Positions 26,401 through 33,615 of a stretch of 64,000 nt of DNA are shown in pieces (positions within the stretch are counted from its first letter, which is position 1; each line of letters begins with the position of its first letter). The translations under genes were made by a program, and so were the position numbers. Source of the stretch: Jidongwangia harbinensis (lineage in GTDB: Bacteria > Actinomycetota > Actinomycetes > Mycobacteriales > Micromonosporaceae); NCBI RefSeq assembly GCF_020216025.1, contig NZ_JAIWNC010000038.1:39893-103892 (forward strand). The letters are read 5' to 3'. The notes beneath the pieces are model-generated. The model ran no database searches and was not told the DNA's origin. It saw only the letters and a program-made list of their open reading frames with translations.

Positions 26401-26491
26401 GCACGGGTGTGGTGCTCTCGGTGGCGGCATCGCCGGGCGGAGAAACGTTCACTCCGTCCCGTTCACCGCCCTGGGGCTCGTTATCGAGCAT
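23435..26491 (-). CDS. rne: Ribonuclease E/G
   Basis: 1018 residues from ATG 26491. The first about 440 residues are a low-complexity Ala/Pro/Glu region with Arg clusters (RRRRR-type), followed by the catalytic core: S1 domain (TMVGNVYLGKVQNVLPSM), RNase H-like and DNase I-like regions with catalytic Asp residues in VVDVNTGKYTG and VVIDFIDM, and the zinc-link-type CEACKGRG. A second disordered tail follows. The core-in-the-middle layout with an N-terminal scaffold is typical of actinobacterial RNase E. It acts in mRNA decay and rRNA processing. Confidence 0.94.
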   Translation of the reverse strand: MLDNEPQGGERDGVNVSPPGDAATESTTPVRRTRARKKATPPAEPGTAPVEPGAAIEADAAADVPAAPARRRRKATAPAAAPAAGPEDAEAAADPVIASVTEPAAPGQATEPAAPVKATRSRRKKAVPAAAPVEEAALPLEEAAAPAEEPVTPAEDESATEDQTPVPVAEVTPEPGTTTPVIGVLPLDDELVEEEPAPRRRRKAAVPPVVLFMPPEPDAIPEPAPAARRSRRSAALDETPVDETAAETTAEEPVEAPRKSRRRRRGAAEEPVEADQSVETVDPAVDEPDDAADEVADGAEDDLDDDDSAAGRRRRRRGRRGRGRGKGGAEDGDDAEGETESAEATAEAEAEDDDESDDGDGVTRRRRRRRRKGGAGDSEAGGIEDGVHTVVRVREPRRTDEVQGVSGSTRLEAKRQRRRDGREQRRTRPPILSESEFLARREAVDRVMVVRQKPDRIQIAVLEDGVLVEHYVSRTTSGTMVGNVYLGKVQNVLPSMEAAFVDVGRGRNAVLYAGEVNWDATGLEGRARSIEQALKSGDSVLVQVTKDPIGHKGARLTSHVALSGRHLVYVPNGNASGISRKLPENERKRLRDVLKKLVPDGAGVIVRTAAEGASEDELARDVKRLQAQWEDIQARAAEGNAPRALSEEPDLVIRVVRDLFNEDFRELIVEGEQVYTEVESYLNSVSPDLVERLHRHTGVNDVFAEKRIDEQILKGLDRKVFLPSGGHLVIDRTEAMTVVDVNTGKYTGAGGNLEETVTRNNLEAAEEIVRQLRLRDIGGIVVIDFIDMVLESNRDLVLRRLTECLGRDRTKHQVTEITSLGLVQMTRKRIGAGLLEAFTETCEACKGRGLLIHTEPVPEKRAQGAVTQVKAVAAAARTETPPATKSRRRRGGGESAPVETPVEAPAAVVEAPAATPVETPDAPAEESGPAAVAAGLPPDAGSGVVVPAPPAPAGNDGDDYDMSGYDLSRYETDTEALQITGVDDPDAADDDEDDEPVGAGAGGRRRSRRGGARRRTRP

Positions 26492-26618
26492 CGGGCGCTC
26501 TCCAGTTCTGGCGGCCCCGGGCGCGGGTGAGCGCTGCCACGCAGGGTCGCCGCAAGTTTTTCGGGCCCGTCCCGTGCGGACCGGCTGCCGAAGTCTGCCA
26601 GGCGGACGCCGGCCGGAA

Positions 26619-27428
26619 TCAGCTGGCGCCCCCGATGGAAGCGTCCTCGCGATCCACATCCAACGGATCGACGATCTCCCCCTGCGGGGTGAGCGTGCCC
26701 TGCGCCAGCCGGGTCGCACGAGGCGGCACCGGCGGCTCCAGGCCAGCCACCACGCGCAGGCCGGAAAGGACGTCATCGGGTCGAACGGCGGGCGTGACCT
26801 GCCGTACGACAAGGTCGATTATCGCACACCGTGCAGCCGCGGCCCCGGAAGGTGCACCAGACTGGTTCGTCACAGCGATCCGGGCCACCGCCTGCCGCGC
26901 GTCGAACGACCGGCGGCCCTGTTTGGTCATACGTTCCACCAGCACCTCCTCCGCGCCGAGGAACGCGTCGACCGCCTTCTGCGCGACCGCCGGGTCCACG
27001 TCCGGCAGCTCCAGGTGCCAGTGTGAGGCGTCGATCCGGTCGGCCAGGCTGCCCGGGCCGGCGACCACCGCGTCCAGCACGTCCAGGCCCGGCGACAGCG
27101 CGGCGTCCAGGGCCGACCGCAGCGCGTCCGGGTCCACCGGGGCCTGCAGGCCGATCTCCAGGTACTCCGCCTCGCTGGCCACGCCGGTGGGTGCGGCGCT
27201 CGCGTACGAAATCTTGGGGTGCGGGGTGAAGCCCTGGGAGAACGCGATCGGCACGGCGGCCCGGCGCAGCGCGCGCTCGAACGCCCGGGCGAAGTCCCGG
27301 TGCGAGGTGAACCGCAGCGGGCCGCGCTTGGCGTACCGGATCCTGATCCGCTGGACGACCGGGGCCTGGCCGCCGACGGGCTGGTTCTTGGCGATCGTGG
27401 CGCTCCTTCGTGAGTCCGTGCGGCCCAT
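26619..27428 (-). CDS. TIGR03936 family (DUF2344) radical-SAM-associated protein
   Basis: 269 residues from ATG 27428 (ATG 27431 directly before it is equally possible). RIRIRYAKRGPLRFTSHRDFARAFERALRRA and QGFTPHPKISYASA are family signatures. In most actinobacteria this gene directly follows, or is fused to, the radical SAM gene TIGR03960, and the two probably act together on tRNA or a protein. Here the partner lies about 9.6 kb away, beyond the sugar cassette, in the same orientation. Biochemical role unknown. Confidence 0.9.
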   Translation of the reverse strand: MGRTDSRRSATIAKNQPVGGQAPVVQRIRIRYAKRGPLRFTSHRDFARAFERALRRAAVPIAFSQGFTPHPKISYASAAPTGVASEAEYLEIGLQAPVDPDALRSALDAALSPGLDVLDAVVAGPGSLADRIDASHWHLELPDVDPAVAQKAVDAFLGAEEVLVERMTKQGRRSFDARQAVARIAVTNQSGAPSGAAAARCAIIDLVVRQVTPAVRPDDVLSGLRVVAGLEPPVPPRATRLAQGTLTPQGEIVDPLDVDREDASIGGAS

Positions 27429-27479
27429 CATCCCCTGCCCCACCGGCGACCGCCGAACCGCCTGGTCGTTGAGCCGGTC

Positions 27480-28547
27480 ATGAAAGCTCTCGTCCTCGCC
27501 GGCGGCCGTGGCACCCGGCTGCGGCCGCTCACCAACACGTCCGCCAAGCAGTTGTTCCCCGTGGCCAACAAGCCGGTGCTGTTCTACGGGCTGGAGGCGA
27601 TCCGCGACGCCGGCATCGTCGACGTGGGCATCATCGTCGGCGACACCGCGGCCGAGGTACGGCAGGTGGTCGGCGACGGCGCGCAGTTCGGGCTGCGGAT
27701 CACGTACATCCCGCAGGAGGCGCCGCTCGGCCTGGCGCACTGCGTGCTGATCGCCCGGGACTTCCTGGGCGACGACGACTTCGTCATGTACCTGGGCGAC
27801 AACTTCCTGGTCGGCGGCATCCAGGAGCTGGTCGCGGCGTTCACCGAGGGCGACTACAGCGCCCAGATCCTGCTCACCCCGGTGGACGATCCGCGCTCGT
27901 ACGGCGTCGCCCAGCTCGGCCGCAGCGGGCAGATCGTCGGGCTGGCGGAGAAGCCCGACCAGCCGGCCAGCGACCTGGCGATCGTCGGGGTCTACCTGTT
28001 CACCTCGGCGGTGCACGAGGCGGTCCGGGCGATCCGCCCGTCGGCCCGCGGCGAGCTGGAGATCACCGACGCGGTGCAGTGGCTGATCAGCAACGGCTAC
28101 CACGTGCACTCGCACCTGATCACCGGCTACTGGAAGGACACCGGCCGGGTGCGCGACATGCTGGAGTGCAACCGCATCGTGCTGGAGTCGATCCAGACCC
28201 GGATCCGCGGGACGGTGGACGACCGTACCGAGATCACCGGACGGGTGGTGATCGAGCCCGGTGCGGTGGTCGAGGCGTCGGTGCTGCGCGGCCCGGTGGT
28301 GATCGGCGCGGACACCAAGATCGTTGGTTCCTACCTGGGCCCGTTCACCTCGATCGGCGACCGGTGCACGGTGGAGGACGCCGAGGTGGAGTACTCGATC
28401 GTGATGAACGCCTCGACCGTGCGCGGGGTGTCCCGGATCGAGGCGTCGCTGATCGGCAAGGGCGTCGAGGTGACCCCGGCGCGGGCCACCCCGAACACCC
28501 ACCAGCTGGTGATCGGCGACCACAGCACGGTCCGGCTGCGCGGATGA
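27480..28547 (+). CDS. rmlA: Glucose-1-phosphate thymidylyltransferase, long form
   Basis: 355 residues. Nucleotidyltransferase domain with LAGGRGTRLRPLT and the EKP motif (GLAEKPDQP), then a left-handed beta-helix-like C-terminus of about 110 residues with hexapeptide-type repeats (GTVDDR, GPVVIG). This long StrD-like form makes dTDP-glucose from dTTP and glucose-1-phosphate and is usual in actinomycete deoxysugar clusters. The stop overlaps rmlB by 4 bp. It diverges from TIGR03936 with under 55 bp between the starts and marks the left edge of the cassette. Confidence 0.94.
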   Translation: MKALVLAGGRGTRLRPLTNTSAKQLFPVANKPVLFYGLEAIRDAGIVDVGIIVGDTAAEVRQVVGDGAQFGLRITYIPQEAPLGLAHCVLIARDFLGDDDFVMYLGDNFLVGGIQELVAAFTEGDYSAQILLTPVDDPRSYGVAQLGRSGQIVGLAEKPDQPASDLAIVGVYLFTSAVHEAVRAIRPSARGELEITDAVQWLISNGYHVHSHLITGYWKDTGRVRDMLECNRIVLESIQTRIRGTVDDRTEITGRVVIEPGAVVEASVLRGPVVIGADTKIVGSYLGPFTSIGDRCTVEDAEVEYSIVMNASTVRGVSRIEASLIGKGVEVTPARATPNTHQLVIGDHSTVRLRG

Positions 28548-29506
28548 GGGTCCTGGTCACCGGCGGTGCCGGTTTCATCGGATCGCAGTTCGTCCGGGAC
28601 CTGGCCGGCGGCGGCTGCCCGGGGTACGAGGACGCCCAGGTCACCGTGCTGGACAAGCTCACCTACGCGGGCAACCTGGCGAACCTGGCCGGGTACGACG
28701 GGTACGAGTTCGTCCGCGGCGACATCGCCGATCCGCACCTGCTGGCCACCGTCCTGCCCGGGGTGGACGTGGTGGTCAACTTCGCCGCCGAGACGCACGT
28801 GGACCGCTCGATCACCGACCCGGCGGCGTTCCTGCGGGCCAACGTGCTCGGCGTGCAGCATCTGCTGGACGCCGCCCGGGCCGCCGGGGTGACGACGTTC
28901 CTGCAGGTCTCCACGGACGAGGTGTACGGGTCGATCGCCTCCGGGTCCTGGCCGGAGACCGATCCGCTGCTGCCGAACTCGCCGTACGCGGCCGCGAAGG
29001 CCGGCGCCGACCTGCTGTGCCGCGCCTACCACCGGACGTACGGCATGGACGTGCGGATCACCCGGTGTTCCAACAACTACGGGCCGTACCAGTATCCGGA
29101 GAAGGTCATCCCGCTGTTCGTGACGAACCTGCTGCGCGGGCAGCCGGTGCCGCTCTACGGCGACGGCCGGAACCGGCGGGACTGGCTGCACGTCGCGGAC
29201 CACTGCCGGGGCATCCGCCTGGTGCTGGCCAAGGGCGCGCCCGGGGAGGTCTACAACATTGGCGGGGGCACCGAGTTGTCCAACGCCGAGCTGACCCGCC
29301 TGCTGCTGGACGCCTGCGGCGCGGACTGGTCGATGGTCCGGCACGTGGCCGACCGGCCCGGACACGACCTGCGCTACTCGGTCGACACCAGCAAGATCGA
29401 GGCCCTGGGGTACGCCCCGGAGGTGCCGTTCCAGACCGGGCTCGGCGACGTGGTCCGGTGGTACCGCGACCGGCCGGACTGGTGGGAGCCGCTCAGGAAC
29501 CGCTGA
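28544..29506 (+). CDS. rmlB: dTDP-glucose 4,6-dehydratase
   Basis: 320 residues from ATG 28544. Rossmann GGAGFIG at the N-terminus, catalytic Thr124-Asp125-Glu126 (STDEVYG) and Tyr148-x3-Lys152 (SPYAAAK), and the CSNNYGPYQ substrate segment are all intact. Converts dTDP-glucose to dTDP-4-keto-6-deoxyglucose. No rmlC or rmlD follows, so the intermediate is available to the aminotransferase at the other end of the cassette rather than to rhamnose synthesis here. Confidence 0.96.
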   Translation: MRVLVTGGAGFIGSQFVRDLAGGGCPGYEDAQVTVLDKLTYAGNLANLAGYDGYEFVRGDIADPHLLATVLPGVDVVVNFAAETHVDRSITDPAAFLRANVLGVQHLLDAARAAGVTTFLQVSTDEVYGSIASGSWPETDPLLPNSPYAAAKAGADLLCRAYHRTYGMDVRITRCSNNYGPYQYPEKVIPLFVTNLLRGQPVPLYGDGRNRRDWLHVADHCRGIRLVLAKGAPGEVYNIGGGTELSNAELTRLLLDACGADWSMVRHVADRPGHDLRYSVDTSKIEALGYAPEVPFQTGLGDVVRWYRDRPDWWEPLRNR

Positions 29507-29897
29507 GCGGGCGGAACGCCCACAGCCGGCTGGCCTGGTAGTTGATCAGTGGGCCCAGCACGATGATCACGGCCTGCGCCAGCAGCGGGTGCAGGCCGCC
29601 CACCTCGACCAGCGCCCACAGGCCGCCGAGGCTGAAGACCAGCGCCCACAGGCATACCAGGTAGAAGCGCAGGAATCCGGCGAGCAGCGGCCCGGTGGCC
29701 CGGAACACCACCGAGCGGTACAGCGGGTAGGTGCCGATCGCGGTGAGCGTGCTGGCGACCGTCGCGATCACCAGGTACGGCACCCAGCGGGAGACGGTCA
29801 GCCAGCCGACGGTGAAGAGCGCGTAGAACAGCAGCGCGCCGGTGCTGCCGGCGAAGACGTAGCGGACCCGCCGGTCCGCGGCGAGGGCGGCGAGCAC
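29493..29897 (-). CDS. GtrA-like membrane protein
   Basis: 134 residues, four hydrophobic segments, with the GtrA pattern (FAGSTGALLFYALF near the N-terminus, final NYQASRLWAF). GtrA proteins are associated with flipping lipid-linked sugars or partner with GT2 enzymes, as in serotype-converting systems. GTG start one base after the methyltransferase stop; its 3' end overlaps rmlB convergently. Confidence 0.88.
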   Translation of the reverse strand: MLAALAADRRVRYVFAGSTGALLFYALFTVGWLTVSRWVPYLVIATVASTLTAIGTYPLYRSVVFRATGPLLAGFLRFYLVCLWALVFSLGGLWALVEVGGLHPLLAQAVIIVLGPLINYQASRLWAFRPLSGS

Positions 29898-29898
29898 G

Positions 29899-30609
29899 TC
29901 AGCGCGGCCGGTGCGCGCGCAGCATCAGCGACACACCGGGCATTGACCGCACCGGCAGCATCCGCTCGGCCAGCACCGCGGCCCGGAGCGCCGTGTTCAG
30001 CAGCGGGGACACCGGCGCGAGCTGGCTGCCGGCCGCCCGCCGGCGGGTCAGCGCCACCGCGGGGCGGAGCAGGACGTTCCAGCTCCACAGCTCGTCGATC
30101 TGCAGCCCGGCCTTGGTGAGCACCCGGGTCAGGCCGTCCCGGTCGTACCGCCGGAAGTGGTACGCGGCGACGTCGTGCGCCGACCACAGCCGCATGTCCG
30201 CCGGGACGGTGACCAGCAGCGTCCCGCCCGGGCGCAGCACCCGGCGGATCTCCGCGACGGCCAGGTAGTCGTCCTCGATGTGCTCGATGACGTCGAACGC
30301 GGTGACCAGGTCGACGGTCCCGGCGCGCAGCGGCAGGTTGGTCGCGTCGCCGCGCAGCACGGTCAGCCCCCGGGTCCGGGCCACGTCGGCACCGTCCGCG
30401 CTGTACTCCAGCGCGATCGGGCGCCACCCGTGCCGGCGCAGCACCCGGGTGTTACCGCCGGCGGCGGCGCCGATGTCGAGCGCGGCGCCGGGCACCACAC
30501 CGGACCGGGCGAGGGCGCGGACCCAGCGGGCGAGGATGGCCCGCCGCTCCTGGAACCACCAGTGGTGATCCTCGAGCTGGGCGATGCGATGAATGTCGCT
30601 GGCGTCCAT
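29899..30609 (-). CDS. Class I SAM-dependent methyltransferase
   Basis: 236 residues from ATG 30609 (upstream frame is not conserved). Starts with a HHWWFQERRAIL segment typical of sugar-cluster methyltransferases; motif I is ALDIGAAAGGNTRVL, followed by FDVIEHIEDD and RRVLRPGG. Rather similar proteins sit beside GtrA and GT2 genes in other glycan clusters. Acceptor unknown; could be a sugar hydroxyl or a lipid/polyprenyl sugar. It forms a two-gene unit with gtrA, divergent from the GT2 gene. Confidence 0.88.
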   Translation of the reverse strand: MDASDIHRIAQLEDHHWWFQERRAILARWVRALARSGVVPGAALDIGAAAGGNTRVLRRHGWRPIALEYSADGADVARTRGLTVLRGDATNLPLRAGTVDLVTAFDVIEHIEDDYLAVAEIRRVLRPGGTLLVTVPADMRLWSAHDVAAYHFRRYDRDGLTRVLTKAGLQIDELWSWNVLLRPAVALTRRRAAGSQLAPVSPLLNTALRAAVLAERMLPVRSMPGVSLMLRAHRPR

Positions 30610-30766
30610 CGGGCCCCTTCCTGTCGGCGCCGGAGGCGGCGGGAACACGCGCACTGGCCAACGACCGAACCACGGCAGAGTCGCCCTACATCACGCAAAT
30701 CGGTCGATCGCGTTGTACCTGACAGCACCGTCGTCACCCGCGCCGCCTCGACAAGGAAGTCGTCTC

Positions 30767-31738
30767 GTGTCTGTCTCGGTCGTCGTCCCCTGCTACCGGT
30801 CCGCCGCCACGCTGCCCGCGCTGGCCGCCCGCATCCACGACGTGTTGCCGGCCCACGTGACCGACTTCGAGATCGTGCTCGTGGTGGACGGCGGCGACCG
30901 GGAGACCTGGACCACCGCGGCCGGCCTCGACCGGGGCAGCCGGCACGTCCGGGCGCTCCGGCTGAACCGCAACTACGGTCAGCACAACGCGCTGCTCGCC
31001 GGCGTACGGGCGGCCCGGCACGACGTGGTGGTCACCATGGACGACGACCTGCAGCACCGGCCCGAGGAGATCCCGGCCCTGCTGGGCGCACTGACCGACG
31101 ACGTCGACCTGGTCTACGGGGTGGCCGCCGACGAGGAACACGGCGTCGCCCGCAGCCTCGCCTCCCGGCTGGTGAAGGCCACGCTGCAGCGGACCATGCG
31201 GGTCGGCAAGGCGCACCGGCTCAGCGCGTTCCGTGCCTTCCGGACGTTCCTGCGCACCGGATTCACCCAGCTGCACGGGTCCCAGGTGAGCCTCGACGTG
31301 GCGTTGTCCTGGTGCACCACGGACATCGCCGCGGTCACCGTGCGGATGGACGAGCGGGCCGTGGGCCGGTCCAACTACACCGTACGGATGCTGATCCGGC
31401 ACACGCTGAACATGGCGTTCGGCTACTCCACCGGCCCGTTGCGCCTGGTCACGTACCTCGGGATCGGGGTCGGCGTGCTCGGACTGGCCCTGCTCGGCCG
31501 GGTGCTCCACCTGTACTTCAGCGGCGAGACCACGGTCGCCGGCTTCACCACCCTGGCGTCCATGGTGGCGCTGTTCTCCGCGGCCCAGATGATCGCGACC
31601 GGGGTGCTGGGCGAGTACATCGGGCGCATCCACTCCCGCGGGCTGGGCCTGCCGACGTACGTCATCCGGCCCGGCGGTGCGGCCGGCTCGGAGCCCAGCG
31701 TCCCCGGGCAGGTCAGCCCGCAATCGGCCAGTCACTGA
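30767..31738 (+). CDS. GT2 family glycosyltransferase with C-terminal membrane anchor
   Basis: 323 residues from GTG 30767 (AAGGAAG 7 bp upstream). GT-A fold with SVVVPCYRSAATLP and the DxD-type TMDDDLQHRPEEI, and C-terminal pair of TM helices (about 235-290, LGIGVGVLGLALLGRVL and the segment after TTVAGF). This architecture is that of polyprenyl-phosphate glycosyltransferases (DPM1/ArnC-like). It would load the sugar onto undecaprenyl phosphate, with GtrA as a possible partner for translocation. Its 3' end overlaps the GNAT gene by 7 bp. Confidence 0.92.
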   Translation: MSVSVVVPCYRSAATLPALAARIHDVLPAHVTDFEIVLVVDGGDRETWTTAAGLDRGSRHVRALRLNRNYGQHNALLAGVRAARHDVVVTMDDDLQHRPEEIPALLGALTDDVDLVYGVAADEEHGVARSLASRLVKATLQRTMRVGKAHRLSAFRAFRTFLRTGFTQLHGSQVSLDVALSWCTTDIAAVTVRMDERAVGRSNYTVRMLIRHTLNMAFGYSTGPLRLVTYLGIGVGVLGLALLGRVLHLYFSGETTVAGFTTLASMVALFSAAQMIATGVLGEYIGRIHSRGLGLPTYVIRPGGAAGSEPSVPGQVSPQSASH

Positions 31739-32247
31739 CCGGCCGGAGCCCGCTCCGCGAGCCGTTCCATCCACACCACCCGGCACTCCCGGCCGTCGAC
31801 CATGGCGGTGTAGCAGCGCTCCGGGACCGTCACGAACCCGGTGCGCCGGTGCAGTTCCAGAACCGCCCGGTTGTCCGCCAGCGTGCGCCCGCCGAGCACG
31901 GACAGCCGCAGCTCGTCGAAGGCGTACCGCACGGCCGCCCGCTCCAGCCCGATCCAGGCGGCGCTCAGCGTGCCGCGACTCCGCAGGCCGTCCACGTCCA
32001 GGAAGAAGCCCCACTCGGCCCGGCGCTCGACCGGGTCGTGATCGTTGATGGTGACCACCCCGCAGGCGGAGCCGGCGTGCTCGTACATCAGCACCCGCTC
32101 CGCCGGGTCCGCGGAGACCCGGTCCCACCACTGCCGGTGGTGCGCCGCGGTGATCTCCGCCCGGTAGAGGAAGTTCCGCCGCACCTCGGGGTGGTTACGC
32201 CAGGTCCGGATCGTCTCCACGTCGTGCTCGGTGGCGGGTCGCAGCAT
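31732..32247 (-). CDS. GNAT acetyltransferase (RimJ/PseH/WecD-like)
   Basis: 171 residues from ATG 32247 with a strong GGAGGA upstream. It has the acceptor-side TWRNHPEVRRNFLYR segment typical of PseH-type and RimJ-type enzymes and SAAWIGLERAAV with the later RRTGFV. In a cluster with an amino-sugar aminotransferase, N-acetylation of dTDP-4-amino-4,6-dideoxygalactose (the WecD reaction) is a reasonable role. Context-based. Confidence 0.85.
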   Translation of the reverse strand: MLRPATEHDVETIRTWRNHPEVRRNFLYRAEITAAHHRQWWDRVSADPAERVLMYEHAGSACGVVTINDHDPVERRAEWGFFLDVDGLRSRGTLSAAWIGLERAAVRYAFDELRLSVLGGRTLADNRAVLELHRRTGFVTVPERCYTAMVDGRECRVVWMERLAERAPAGQ

Positions 32248-32339
32248 GCTCTCTCCTCCGGTTCGCCTCTGCAGGTCAACGAGGCACCGGCCGGTACGCG
32301 CCGTCGCCACGCAACGCCACCTCGATCGTTGGACCGGCC

Positions 32340-33335
32340 ATGACCGCTGTACTCGCCGGTATCGGAGGCTGGCTGCCACCCTCCGTCGTCACCAACGCGG
32401 AGCTGGGCGCCCGGCTCGGCGTCACCGACGAGTGGATCCACAGCCGGACCGGGATCCGGCAACGGCACGTGGTCGACCCCGGCACCTCGACCGGGGACCT
32501 GGCGTACCAGGCCGGCGTGCGGGCGCTCAGGTCGGCCGGCGTCGACGCGGTGGACGTCGTTGTCGTCGCCACGGTCACCCCGGACCGGCCGATGCCGGGA
32601 ACCGCGCCGGGCGTCGCCGCACGGCTGGGACTCGGCGGTGCCGCCGCGTTCGACGTCAACGCGGTGTGCGCCGGCTTCGTCTACGGGCTGGCCACCGGCG
32701 CCGCCATGATCACCGCCGGGATGGCCGAGCGGGCCCTGGTGATCGGCGCGGACGCCTACTCGAGCATCGTGCGCCCGGACGACCCGACCACCACGCCGCT
32801 CTTCGGCGACGGCGCCGGTGCCGTGGTGCTGCGCTCCGGCGACCCGGCCGAGCCGGGTGCCCTGGGCGCCTTCGACCTGGGCAGCGACGGCACCGCCGCG
32901 GACCTCATCACGGTGCCCGGCGGCGGGTCGCAGCAGCGCTCGGCGGGACGCCCGGCCGAGGCGGCGGACATGTACTTCACCATGCAGGGCCGGCTGGTGT
33001 TCAGCGCCGCGATCAAGCACATGGCCGAGTCGTCACGCACCGTCCTGACCCGGCTGGGACGTACCCCCGCCGACGTCGACCACCTGATCGGCCACCAGGC
33101 CAACGCCCGGATCCTGCGCGCCGTCGCGCGGGACCTGGAACTGCCGGAGGACCGGGTGGTGCTGAACATCGACCGGGTCGCCAACACCTCCGCCGCCTCC
33201 ATTCCGCTCGCCATGTGCGACGCGGTCGCCGACGGCACCCTGCGGCCCGGGGAACTCGTGCTGCTCACCGCGTTCGGCGGCGGGCTGGCGTGGGGCTCCA
33301 CCGCGCTGCGCTGGCCGTCCGTCACGCCGGCCTGA
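32340..33335 (+). CDS. 3-oxoacyl-ACP synthase III (FabH-like)
   Basis: 331 residues. The FabH catalytic triad is present: Cys110 (FDVNAVCAGFVYG), His252 (GHQANARIL) and Asn282 (ANTSAAS). Length and motifs match real FabH. Because only an ACP follows and the neighbours handle sugars, it may act as an acyltransferase (as KAS III relatives such as CerJ do) rather than as the general fatty-acid starter enzyme. The alternative is a local starter step for an unusual lipid. Confidence 0.92.
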   Translation: MTAVLAGIGGWLPPSVVTNAELGARLGVTDEWIHSRTGIRQRHVVDPGTSTGDLAYQAGVRALRSAGVDAVDVVVVATVTPDRPMPGTAPGVAARLGLGGAAAFDVNAVCAGFVYGLATGAAMITAGMAERALVIGADAYSSIVRPDDPTTTPLFGDGAGAVVLRSGDPAEPGALGAFDLGSDGTAADLITVPGGGSQQRSAGRPAEAADMYFTMQGRLVFSAAIKHMAESSRTVLTRLGRTPADVDHLIGHQANARILRAVARDLELPEDRVVLNIDRVANTSAASIPLAMCDAVADGTLRPGELVLLTAFGGGLAWGSTALRWPSVTPA

Positions 33336-33367
33336 CCACCCACCGGAAGAACCCACGGGAGACCGCC

Positions 33368-33610
33368 ATGAGCACCGATTCCGACGTCGTCGACATCCTG
33401 GCCGAGACCGGCCGCATTCCCCGGGACCGCCTGCGGGCCGACGTCGCGCTGACCGACGTCGGCCTCGACTCACTGGCCCTGCTGGAGGTCGCGCTGGCGA
33501 TCCAGAAGGACCTGGGCGTGGCGGTCGACGAGGCCGACGTCGCCCAGGTGGCCACGGTCGCCGAGCTGGTCGACCTGGTGCAGCGGACCGGGCGCCCGCG
33601 ACCGGCCTGA
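33368..33610 (+). CDS. Acyl carrier protein
   Basis: 80 residues, from ATG 33368, 32 bp after KAS III. The phosphopantetheine site is Ser35 in VGLDSLALLE. Small, acidic, four-helix profile. It would hold the acyl chain used by the preceding KAS III. It stops 5 bp before the convergent membrane-protein gene. Confidence 0.92.
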   Translation: MSTDSDVVDILAETGRIPRDRLRADVALTDVGLDSLALLEVALAIQKDLGVAVDEADVAQVATVAELVDLVQRTGRPRPA

Positions 33611-33615
33611 GCCGG

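Noticed and set aside
27429..28523. Long minus-strand frame running opposite rmlA
   Set aside because: It is an antisense reading of rmlA joined to the real TIGR03936 gene; family similarity begins only after 27431.
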